Shown here: piece by piece, positions 6,561-12,589 of the stretch | Layout: the number at the start of each line of letters is the position of its first letter | How positions within the stretch are numbered: position 1 is the first letter of the stretch | Source of the DNA: Lachnospiraceae bacterium UBA3802 | Lineage (GTDB): Bacteria > Bacillota > Clostridia > Lachnospirales > Lachnospiraceae | Length of the DNA: 12,589 bases | Direction of reading: 5' to 3' | Assembly (NCBI GenBank): GCA_002369155.1 | Contig: DFEM01000032.1 | Location: forward strand, 1-12,589 | Notes under the pieces: generated by a model | Told to the model about the DNA's origin: nothing | The model's input: only the letters and a program-made list of their open reading frames with translations | Database searches by the model: none | Made by a program: the position numbers and the translations under genes

Positions 6561-7659
6561 GATAAATAAAGATTTGATTTCAAATATCGAAATCAGTGAT
6601 GATATGAAAGAAGCATTATATAAAAACTGCCTGAAAAACAGAAGTACCGCGGATTTCAGATTCAAATATTCGGGACTTTTATCGGTTCTTATTATGGTTG
6701 CTGTTTTCGGAGTTTTCAGTATTGGGGCAAGCGCGGCCATAATAACCTTTTGGAATCGAATTTCAAATATGGATGATGAAGAATACACAAGTTATGTTGC
6801 GGAAGTGGATGCGGATACATTTATTTCCACGGACGAGGGATTTTCGAGGGAACTGACTCTTGACGAGATAAAAAGAATTATAGAGCTTGAGAGAAAATAT
6901 TATGATGAGAGCGTATTCCCAGAAAAAATAATGCCGCACTACCAAAGTGCGGACGAAATGAGAGAAAACGAACTGGCTTACGTGGTATCCGACAATCTGG
7001 TTTATCTGCCTCAAAAAGAAATGGATGATGAACAGCTTTTGGAGTATATCGATCATGATGCCAAGAAAAGATATGTAAATATTCAGGAATTAAGAGCTGA
7101 GGGCATCGAACCCGGTCAGGGCATGGCACTGGAGTCAACTCCTTTAACAGACGGAAGCATAGAAGCTAAAGCCAAAAAAGCAGCTGATAAATATCTGAAG
7201 GATTACTATAATCTCGTCACCGACGATTCGTGGATTGTGCTTGTTGATATTTTTGACGAAGAGGAAGACAGATACAGCAATATTATGACACTTGGCATAT
7301 TACATTACTATCAGCTTGGAACAGGATATGCGACAAGTTACGATGTATATCTTAATGCTGATGACATGTCATTATTAAGCATTGGCGAAGCAGGATACGG
7401 TTCCATTCTTTATTCGAAAAATTACACATTTGCGGAGGCTGAAGAATATGTAAAAGAATGCGAAGGAAAGGCTCTCGAAGTTGTAAAATCGGAGTTTGGA
7501 CTCGAAAATCCCGACAGCATAAAATATGATTTTGAAGGCTTTAATTTGGAAGATGGTAAAACCGCCTCAATTAATTACGAGATGAAATTTGACGTGAGAA
7601 TTATATACGCGGAAGTAAGAATTGAAGACGGTGAAATCCTCTATTTGAGCAGATTTTAA
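6550..7659 (+). CDS. Membrane-anchored probable anti-sigma/sensor partner of the ECF factor
   Basis: The 369-residue protein starts at the ATG at 6550, set by GAGAGG at 6538-6543 and translational coupling; an in-frame GTG at 6523 has no comparable site. Residues 1-40 are cytosolic and charged, short for an anti-sigma domain. One membrane helix follows at about 41-66 (SGLLSVLIMVAVFGVFSIGASAAIITFW). The remaining ~300 residues are external, very acidic, alpha/beta in appearance, with no Cys pair or recognised enzyme motif. The C-terminal third (about 200-369) has two segments of similar flavour, each a helix then a strand pair (SIEAKAKKAADKYLKDYY and YTFAEAEEYVKECEGKALEVV), suggesting a duplicated PepSY- or YcdB-like unit. 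The layout matches membrane regulators encoded after ECF genes (for instance the DUF4179 type), but no zinc-binding HXXXCXXC is present. The function is inferred from position and topology. Confidence 0.72.
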   Translation: MKNKINKDLISNIEISDDMKEALYKNCLKNRSTADFRFKYSGLLSVLIMVAVFGVFSIGASAAIITFWNRISNMDDEEYTSYVAEVDADTFISTDEGFSRELTLDEIKRIIELERKYYDESVFPEKIMPHYQSADEMRENELAYVVSDNLVYLPQKEMDDEQLLEYIDHDAKKRYVNIQELRAEGIEPGQGMALESTPLTDGSIEAKAKKAADKYLKDYYNLVTDDSWIVLVDIFDEEEDRYSNIMTLGILHYYQLGTGYATSYDVYLNADDMSLLSIGEAGYGSILYSKNYTFAEAEEYVKECEGKALEVVKSEFGLENPDSIKYDFEGFNLEDGKTASINYEMKFDVRIIYAEVRIEDGEILYLSRF

Positions 7660-7664
7660 ATTTT

Positions 7665-7718
7665 ATCCCCTTAAACACAATTTTTAACAAATATTTATTT
7701 AATCCCCTTAAACACAAT
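7665..7718. repeat. Tandem direct repeat, 17-bp unit with 37-bp period
   Basis: ATCCCCTTAAACACAAT occurs exactly at 7665-7681 and 7702-7718. Similarity continues imperfectly for about 10 bases after each copy (TTTAA and AAA are shared). It lies directly after the stop of the anti-sigma-like gene. The role is unknown. Confidence 0.75.
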
Positions 7719-7760
7719 ATTTAATAAACTTAATCCATATTTTGAAATTTGAATAATATA

Positions 7761-7798
7761 AAACGGACACAAGTTTGTGATTGTGTCCGTTTGTTTAT
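7761..7798. terminator. Rho-independent terminator of the sigma operon, possibly bidirectional
   Basis: AAACGGACACAA (7761-7772) and TTGTGTCCGTTT (7781-7792) form a perfect 12-bp stem with an 8-base loop, followed by GTTTAT on the plus strand. On the minus strand a TTTTA tract follows, so it may also end the ABC exporter transcript. The remaining sequence to 7889 is plain AT-rich DNA with no other feature seen. Confidence 0.88.
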
Positions 7799-7889
7799 AT
7801 ATTTTGAAAACAGTATCAATAAATTGTATGGCATTTAAATTATTAATGTTTGTAACTTAATCTTTGCTTCCATTAAATCTATTCGAGAA

Positions 7890-9626
7890 TTATGCAGCGT
7901 TGCTTACCGTATAGAGTGCGTTGAAATAACCCTGATTGTTAATCAAATCTTCGAATGATCCGATTTCTTCGACTCTTCCGTCGCGAAGAACGATGATTTC
8001 GTCGTATCTCTTCATCAAAGATTCTTCAAGCGAGTGTGTTACCACGATTCTTGTGATGCCTTCGAGATCGAGGATTTCGTTCGATACTTCAAAGGCGGTT
8101 TTGGGATCGAGGGCAGCAGTCACTTCATCTGCAAGAAGAACGGATGAATTTCTCAAAAGGCTTCTGGCAATGGAGATTCTCTGCTTCTCGCCGCCTGATA
8201 AATTCTTTCCGTTTTCTCCGCAATCAAAATCTTTGCCGTGTTCTTCCATGAACTTTGAAAGATGTGCTTTATTTACAACTTCCGTAATACGATTTTCATC
8301 GAAATCTTTAAACATCGTGATGTTGTTTTCGATTGTTGAGTTAAAAAGGAATACGTTCTGTCCGATTACAGATACCTCATCGTAAAGCGATTCTGAGCTG
8401 ATTGTATTTATATTTTGATTGTCGATATAAATATTTCCACTTGTTTGTCCGTTTCCTGAAGAGAGCAGAAGGTTTAAAAGAGTTGATTTGCCGCTTCCGC
8501 TTGCTCCGACGATTGCATAAGATTTACCCTTCTTGAAATCAAGCGAAATATCATGAAGGATTTCTTTTTCATCGGAATATCCGAAAGATACATTTTCAAG
8601 ACGGATATCTTTGTTTATGTTTTCGATATCGATTTTATCATCATCTTCTCTGTTTTTTGAAAGTTCTTCGGAAAGCTTTTCCATAAGCGCATCGGCTGCT
8701 TTTTTCTTCGCAAGGAAGGGAGGAATGTTGGCAACGGGTGCAATCATGTAATTCATAAGCTGGACGAATGCCATGACGATACCGGGTGTGATTGATTTGC
8801 CGGAGACAGCGATTAATGCGCCTGCAAAGAATACAGAAAGCTGTGCTGTAATTCCGCATATTGCACCGATTGCTCCGATTGTGTGTGAAAGCTTTCTCAT
8901 TTTATATTTGTTATCTTCAAGATTATCGTTGCTCTTAACGAAAAGATTGTTTACTTCCTTCTCGGCTTTAAAACTTTTGACTACAAAAAATCCTGTCAGA
9001 AAATCCGAAATGGATGCAGTAAAGTTGTTATTGCAGTCGGATACTTTCGTCTGAAGCGGAGCAGCCTTGCTTCCCGTAAGGATTGATGCTGCCAAAGGAA
9101 TAATGGTTGCAATGACTGCGACTGCGGTTAAAAGAGGAGAGTAATAAAGCATCAAAGAGATTGACAGTACGAAAGTTACCAAGTGTACTATGATATCCGG
9201 GATTTTCTCAATGTATTCGCTCTCAATCATAATTGCATCGTTGGTAAGAGATGAAAGGTACAAAGAAGAATTTTCGTTTTTAAAAGAAGAGATATCTTTT
9301 TTGGTTATCTCAGCGAATGCGTAATCCTTGTACTGCTTCATTGCTTTTCTCATAAACAAAGGGAAGATATGGCATTTTGCAACGAGTGTCAAAACAAAAA
9401 CGGTTAATAAACCTGCGGTGGTAATGGCAATTCCCTGCATGGAAAAGAGAGTATTGCTTCCGGATATGATATCGATAAGCTGCTGAATGAGCCAGGCGAT
9501 TGCGATATTTAAGCCTGCAGTTAAGAGTGAGATTAAAATGCAAAGTATGAAATTTAATTTGTTGTTTTTGAAAAAACGTGATTTAAGGTTCTTAAGAATT
9601 GTATTTTTAATGACATTTGCTTTCAT
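7890..9626 (-). CDS. ABC transporter, fused permease and ATP-binding domains (type IV exporter fold)
   Basis: The 578-residue half-transporter should dimerise to export a substrate with ATP. The membrane domain covers about residues 25-310, with helices near 25-55, 63-85, 143-163, 165-185, 247-275 and 280-300. The nucleotide-binding domain follows: Walker A GASGSGKST (374-382), Q-loop Q423 in IGQNVFLF, signature LSGGE (476-480), Walker B VLLADE (496-501) with catalytic E501, D-loop AALD, and H-loop H531. All catalytic positions are intact, so a homodimer could be active. The start follows AAGGA at 9638-9642, 11 bases before the ATG. It is 28 bases downstream of the XRE-type regulator and surely in its operon. 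The substrate (drug, lipid or peptide) cannot be read from sequence, and no peptidase C39 domain is present. Confidence 0.92.
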   Translation of the reverse strand: MKANVIKNTILKNLKSRFFKNNKLNFILCILISLLTAGLNIAIAWLIQQLIDIISGSNTLFSMQGIAITTAGLLTVFVLTLVAKCHIFPLFMRKAMKQYKDYAFAEITKKDISSFKNENSSLYLSSLTNDAIMIESEYIEKIPDIIVHLVTFVLSISLMLYYSPLLTAVAVIATIIPLAASILTGSKAAPLQTKVSDCNNNFTASISDFLTGFFVVKSFKAEKEVNNLFVKSNDNLEDNKYKMRKLSHTIGAIGAICGITAQLSVFFAGALIAVSGKSITPGIVMAFVQLMNYMIAPVANIPPFLAKKKAADALMEKLSEELSKNREDDDKIDIENINKDIRLENVSFGYSDEKEILHDISLDFKKGKSYAIVGASGSGKSTLLNLLLSSGNGQTSGNIYIDNQNINTISSESLYDEVSVIGQNVFLFNSTIENNITMFKDFDENRITEVVNKAHLSKFMEEHGKDFDCGENGKNLSGGEKQRISIARSLLRNSSVLLADEVTAALDPKTAFEVSNEILDLEGITRIVVTHSLEESLMKRYDEIIVLRDGRVEEIGSFEDLINNQGYFNALYTVSNAA

Positions 9627-9654
9627 ATTATTTTTGTTCCTTTCTGAAATTGAA

Positions 9655-10725
9655 TCAGCTGATTTCGGCTTTTAAACCCTCATAGAATTTGACAAACTTC
9701 TTTTCTTTGTCTTTTACGAAGTTTTCAATTACCGTAAGTGATGAATCTCCCAGTGAATCGTATCCCATATAATCCTGATCGAATCGGACGAACTTGAAGT
9801 TTCCCGATGAATAATCCGGAGCGGCATCAAAAGCCGTTGAGATTTTAAGCGCTTTTTTCATAAGCTTTTCGGATTCTTTTACATCTTTGTTCCATAGGGT
9901 ATACGAGAGTACACAGTAAAGAGGTCCGAGGATTTTATCTATATGGCTTACACCTTTTCCTTTTTTGAGGCCCTCCAGGTAATTGATCACAAGTCTTGTC
10001 AGATCGTTTAAATCATCCAGTGATTTTCTTTTGATGTAAATGGGAAGGAAGCCCATATAGATGGTGACCAACGTTGTAAAATTGCTGCTTAATGCCCATG
10101 AAAGATAAGTTTCCGCTTCATCCATTTCGCCAAGCTGTCCCGAAAGAAGAGAACCGATAAGAGCATTGTTAATACCGGAAGGATTGTTTTCCTTAAGAAT
10201 GTTTAATCCTTTTTTGCAGTTGCCAAGACAGATGTAAACATTGGCGATGTTGTTCATGATAACATTTCCGTTTATCTCGTGATCTTTGTTCTGGGAAATG
10301 AGTGCCATGGATTTTTCAAAACAGTCGATTGATTTGTTAAGAAGTTCGCGATTGTTTTTTCCAATCCCAAAAAACATATACAATTTGGCTGAACAGTACA
10401 TTATTTCAAAGTTGTTTGGATACTTTTTTATGGCGGTATCCGCATATTCGATACCGGCTTCGTCCTTTTTTGCGCTGCTTTCGTTAATAAGCTTTATCAT
10501 CGAATCGAGACTGTTGTTTTTTATTTCATATCCTAAAAGAACATCCACAGATATTTCGAAAAAGGCTGCTATCTTGATAAGCATCGAAAGTTCCGGAGCA
10601 GACATTCCCGATTCCCACTTGTGAACTGCACCGACCGTTACACCTAGTGCCTCGGCAAGTTTCTCCTGTGTGAGGTTTAAACGCTTTCTGTTTTCCTTAA
10701 TATTTTCTCCAAGACGTATTTTCAT
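9655..10725 (-). CDS. XRE-type HTH transcriptional regulator with TPR-like C-terminal body
   Basis: The 356-residue cytosolic regulator starts with an XRE/Cro-type helix-turn-helix (about residues 5-65): IKENRKRLNLTQEKLAEALGVTVGAVHKWESG, then PELSMLIKIAAFFEISVDVLLG, the usual ending. Residues about 70-355 are helical pairs resembling tetratricopeptide repeats, such as AGIEYADTAIKKYPNN (91-105), NRELLNKSIDCFEKSMAL, MDEAETYLSWALSS (201-214) and ESEKLMKKALKIS. An HTH plus helical-repeat body recalls the peptide-sensing RRNPP group, but XRE-TPR proteins with no known peptide are also common. GGAGG at 10731-10735 is 5 bases before the ATG. It leads an operon with the ABC exporter, so it probably controls export and itself. 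A perfect palindrome lies between its promoter and start. Confidence 0.88.
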   Translation of the reverse strand: MKIRLGENIKENRKRLNLTQEKLAEALGVTVGAVHKWESGMSAPELSMLIKIAAFFEISVDVLLGYEIKNNSLDSMIKLINESSAKKDEAGIEYADTAIKKYPNNFEIMYCSAKLYMFFGIGKNNRELLNKSIDCFEKSMALISQNKDHEINGNVIMNNIANVYICLGNCKKGLNILKENNPSGINNALIGSLLSGQLGEMDEAETYLSWALSSNFTTLVTIYMGFLPIYIKRKSLDDLNDLTRLVINYLEGLKKGKGVSHIDKILGPLYCVLSYTLWNKDVKESEKLMKKALKISTAFDAAPDYSSGNFKFVRFDQDYMGYDSLGDSSLTVIENFVKDKEKKFVKFYEGLKAEIS

Positions 10726-10773
10726 GTTTACCTCCGTTTTTGCCTGTCTGCTTTAATGCAGTTTGTAAGATTC

Positions 10774-10785
10774 ATTTCGCGAAAT
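10774..10785. promoter_or_regulatory. 12-bp palindrome, candidate autorepression operator
   Basis: ATTTCGCGAAAT is perfectly self-complementary. It lies about 12-24 bases downstream of the predicted transcript start and 48 bases before the regulator ATG, a classical place for a repressor site. The binding protein is inferred, not shown. Confidence 0.55.
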
Positions 10786-10803
10786 CTGTTTGTTTCTGAA
10801 CTG

Positions 10804-10832
10804 ATTGTATAAGAAATTATCAAGTAAGTGAA
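10804..10832 (-). promoter_or_regulatory. Promoter of the regulator-ABC exporter operon
   Basis: On the minus strand, TTCACT (10827-10832), a 17-base spacer, and TACAAT (10804-10809). The start would be near 10797, giving a leader of about 70 bases. Confidence 0.65.
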
Positions 10833-10837
10833 TACAC

Positions 10838-10882
10838 TGCTAATACTATTGAGATAAAAATTTTTATACCAACAGTATAGCA
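10838..10882. repeat. 45-bp dyad-symmetric element in the divergent intergenic region
   Basis: The centre is a perfect 14-bp palindrome, ATAAAAATTTTTAT (10854-10867). The outer arms TGCTAATACT (10838-10847) and AGTATAGCA (10874-10882) are inverted copies apart from one extra A. The arms stand 6 bases from the centre on each side, so the whole element shares one axis at 10860/10861. Confidence 0.72.
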
Positions 10883-10889
10883 CATCCAA

Positions 10890-10958
10890 TTAAGAAACAG
10901 TTAAGAATTATGCAAGATTCAGATTAAGACTTCTTTTTAATGTTTTGATAAATTAAGA
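10890..10958 (+). repeat. Four TTAAGA hexamers, two in an 11-bp tandem
   Basis: TTAAGA starts at 10890, 10901, 10924 and 10953. The first pair is TTAAGAA repeated at 11-bp spacing, about one helical turn, as expected for a tandem-binding OmpR-type response regulator. No such regulator gene is in the window. Confidence 0.5.
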
Positions 10959-11001
10959 TTGCAGGACGAAAATAAACGTTTTGTGAATCAAAAAGATTCG
11001 G

Positions 11002-11031
11002 TTAAAGAAAGAAAAAATCAAAACATATAAT
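11002..11031 (+). promoter_or_regulatory. Possible promoter of the HlyD-like gene
   Basis: A perfect TATAAT (11026-11031) has a poor -35 (TTAAAG, 11002-11007) at 18-base spacing. A weak -35 fits activation by a factor bound upstream. GAGG at 11041-11044 is 9 bases before the ATG. Confidence 0.5.
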
Positions 11032-11053
11032 ACGAAAGAAGAGGAAAAAAGGG

Positions 11054-12430
11054 ATGAGCGTATTAAAGAAAAAAGCATTTGCAATCATTGGCGGAGCACT
11101 TACGGTTGCCATCATCACGGGAGGCGTTGCCACGATGTATGCCAAGGCAGCAGTCAAAGTAAACAGTGTTACGATTTCCAAATCAAACATGGAACAGGTC
11201 ATTGAATTAAACGGAAATGTTGCAAGCAATGATACGGATGTCTTTTTTGCACCAACAAACTTAAAGGTTTCAAAAGTTTATTTCAAAGTCGGTGATGTTG
11301 TTAAGAAAGGTGATTTGCTTGTATCTTTTGATGAAGAAGATATCAATAATCAGATTGCTTTGCTTGACTTAAAGGCCAAAGAAAACGAGGGTGGATACTT
11401 AAATTCAATTCAGACATCAGACAGATATTCGGCACTTTATTCCGAAGCCAAAAGAAATCTTTCGGTTCTTGACGGACAGATAAACGAGTGGCAGGAAAAA
11501 ATCATCAACAAGCAAAAAGAGATTACGGACAGAAGTTCCGAACTTGCCAACGAAGGCGCTAAACTTCAGGTATCCATTATAGACTGGTCAGACAAGCCCG
11601 ATTCGGATGAATATTCAAATCTTCAGAAACTTGCGCAGAACAACACCTACGTTCAGTCCTACGACGAGAAATTAATCAACCTTCAGCAGGAACTTGCAAG
11701 ACTTCAGACCGAACTTGCAGGCTTCAAAGAGTACAAAGCTGAAATGACCTCACAAAAAGCTCAAAGTTATTCCGGAATCTTAACGGAAGGCGGCAGGGAA
11801 CAGCTTGAGGCAGGCAAAGAAGCAACGGAATTAACCATCGCTGACGAAAAAGAAAAATACGAAATCGCAAAAGAAGGAATAAAGGCTCAGTTTGACGGCG
11901 TTGTTTCATCAATAAATGCAGAGGAAGGAAGCATTCTTACAACAGGCATGGAAGTGATTTCGGTTGATTCGATTGAAGATGTATGCGTAAAATGCAATGC
12001 CAACAAATATGATATAATGAGTATCGCAGACGGCCAGAAAGTAAACGTAAATGTACTTAACAATAACTATACCGGTGAAGTATCAAGAATAGAAAAAATC
12101 GCATGTCTTTCAGGAGCCAACACAGGAGTCGGAGTTGATGTAAAGATAGACAATCCCGAAGGCATGATTCTCGGACTTGAAGTTAAGGCAAAGGTCAATA
12201 CGGCATCTTTGGAAAATATCGTCAGCGTACCCAAGAGTGCGTTGGTTAACGAAGATGACAAATATTTCGTATTCGTCGCAAACAGCGATAAAAAAGCCAT
12301 AAAGACAAGTGTTGAAATCGGTATTCAGAATGATGAATACACCGAAATCGTATCGGGATTAAACGAAGGCGACATCGTTGTATGGAGCGACAGCAGGGAT
12401 CTTAACAACGGAGACGACGTAAGATTCTAA
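11054..12430 (+). CDS. HlyD/MacA-like membrane-fusion adaptor of an ABC export system
   Basis: This 458-residue protein is anchored by an N-terminal helix (about residues 8-31) after a basic MSVLKKK start, with the rest outside. The order matches the family: first half of the biotinyl-lipoyl sandwich (about 64-98, FKVGDVVKKGDLLVSFDEED), a long alpha hairpin/coiled coil (about 100-275, with NLQQELARLQTELAGFKEYK), the second sandwich half (about 278-308, AQFDGVVSSINAEEGSIL), a beta-barrel (about 309-385), and a membrane-proximal domain (about 386-458, SVPKSALV...GLNEGDIVV). In Gram-positive bacteria such adaptors work with MacB-like ABC permeases to export peptides or drugs. The next gene encodes an ABC ATPase, supporting this. 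Transcription is divergent from the XRE-ABC operon, and the intergenic symmetry suggests controlled expression. The substrate is unknown. Confidence 0.9.
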   Translation: MSVLKKKAFAIIGGALTVAIITGGVATMYAKAAVKVNSVTISKSNMEQVIELNGNVASNDTDVFFAPTNLKVSKVYFKVGDVVKKGDLLVSFDEEDINNQIALLDLKAKENEGGYLNSIQTSDRYSALYSEAKRNLSVLDGQINEWQEKIINKQKEITDRSSELANEGAKLQVSIIDWSDKPDSDEYSNLQKLAQNNTYVQSYDEKLINLQQELARLQTELAGFKEYKAEMTSQKAQSYSGILTEGGREQLEAGKEATELTIADEKEKYEIAKEGIKAQFDGVVSSINAEEGSILTTGMEVISVDSIEDVCVKCNANKYDIMSIADGQKVNVNVLNNNYTGEVSRIEKIACLSGANTGVGVDVKIDNPEGMILGLEVKAKVNTASLENIVSVPKSALVNEDDKYFVFVANSDKKAIKTSVEIGIQNDEYTEIVSGLNEGDIVVWSDSRDLNNGDDVRF

Positions 12431-12458
12431 AAGATTAATAAATCATAATATAAAGATA

Positions 12459-12476
12459 TGTACCATAAAATGTACA
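12459..12476 (+). repeat. Small inverted repeat between adaptor and ABC genes
   Basis: TGTAC (12459-12463) and GTACA (12472-12476) are 5-bp inverted arms around an 8-base loop in the 64-base gap. No T-run follows, so it does not look like a terminator. Confidence 0.3.
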
Positions 12477-12494
12477 GTAAGACAGGTAGGAAAA

Positions 12495-12589
12495 ATGGAC
12501 AGCAAACAGATAGTGATAAGTGCAAACAATTTATCTAAAACATTCTCGAACGAATCCGTTCAGCAGCATGTATTAAAGAATCTTAATCT
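12495..12589 (+). CDS. ABC transporter ATP-binding protein (LolD/MacB-type), 3' partial
   Basis: Only the first 31 codons are present, reading MDSKQIVISANNLSKTFSN and then SVQQHVLKNLNL. ISANNLSKTF is the typical first strand plus aromatic A-loop region of an ABC ATPase, and VLKNLNL precedes where Walker A is expected (beyond the window). AGGTAGG at 12484-12490 is 4 bases before the ATG. The gene starts 64 bases after the adaptor on the same strand with no terminator between them, so it is very likely the ATPase of the same system. A separate permease gene would be expected further downstream. Confidence 0.8.
   Translation, partial: MDSKQIVISANNLSKTFSNESVQQHVLKNLN

Noticed and set aside
7660..7720. 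TTATCCCC and TTAATCCCC read as possible DnaA boxes.
   Set aside because: They do not match the TTATCCACA core at its key positions, and no replication genes are nearby.
10820..10885. A 21-codon minus-strand frame encoding a hydrophobic peptide (MCYTVGIKIFISIVLAVYSLT) just upstream of the XRE regulator, considered as a signal peptide gene.
   Set aside because: No ribosome binding site precedes the ATG, it overlaps the 45-bp dyad and the promoter -35 box, and such short frames are common by chance in AT-rich DNA.
10985..10999. GAATC-AAAAA-GATTC hairpin upstream of the HlyD gene.
   Set aside because: A 5-bp stem in AT-rich DNA without a T-run is not significant.
1..12589. CRISPR array, tRNA, rRNA or insertion sequence.
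   Set aside because: No regularly spaced repeats, no tRNA cloverleaf or rRNA stretches, and no transposase with terminal inverted repeats were found. The Rpn gene has no flanking element ends visible.

Overview
The window looks like chromosome of a low-GC Gram-positive bacterium, most likely a Clostridia/Lachnospiraceae-type anaerobe. The evidence is AT-rich intergenic DNA, strong GGAGG-type ribosome binding sites, vegetative TTGNNN-17-TATAAT promoters, U-tract terminators, a long-form HPF, and protein families typical of that group. This assignment is inferred from sequence character only. No rRNA, tRNA, CRISPR array or insertion sequence was seen.

Layout. (1) 1-822: the 3' part of an Rpn/PDDEXK_2-type nuclease gene, ending at a bidirectional terminator. 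(2) 842-2032, minus: a CofE-like (F420-0:L-glutamate ligase family) protein with its own promoter. (3) 2033-2366: a divergent control region with AT-rich dyads, leading into a large polytopic membrane protein of unknown function (2367-4268). (4) 4306-5903: two housekeeping genes, thioredoxin reductase (trxB) and hibernation promoting factor (hpf), each closed by a clear terminator; hpf has a near-consensus extended -10 promoter. (5) 5954-7659: an ECF sigma factor overlapping a single-pass membrane protein that is probably its anti-sigma/sensor partner, preceded by a dense block of inverted repeats. (6) 7660-7889: a direct repeat pair and a terminator. (7) 9655-10725 then 7890-9626, minus: an operon of an XRE-type regulator with a TPR-like body followed by a one-piece ABC exporter. 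(8) 10726-11053: a divergent regulatory region rich in symmetry (a 45-bp dyad, a 12-bp palindrome, four TTAAGA hexamers). (9) 11054-end, plus: a HlyD/MacA-like adaptor followed by the start of an ABC ATPase gene cut by the window edge, the usual order for a MacAB-like export system.

How the parts fit. The right half is dominated by envelope-facing regulation and export: a sigma/anti-sigma pair, a regulator-exporter operon, and a divergently transcribed adaptor-ABC system. The left half mixes housekeeping redox and ribosome-hibernation genes with two poorly understood proteins (CofE-like and the membrane protein). No single new multi-gene system can be demonstrated. The most notable unexplained structure is the symmetry in the two regulatory regions at 5982-6037 and 10774-10958, which share the palindrome TTCGCGAA.
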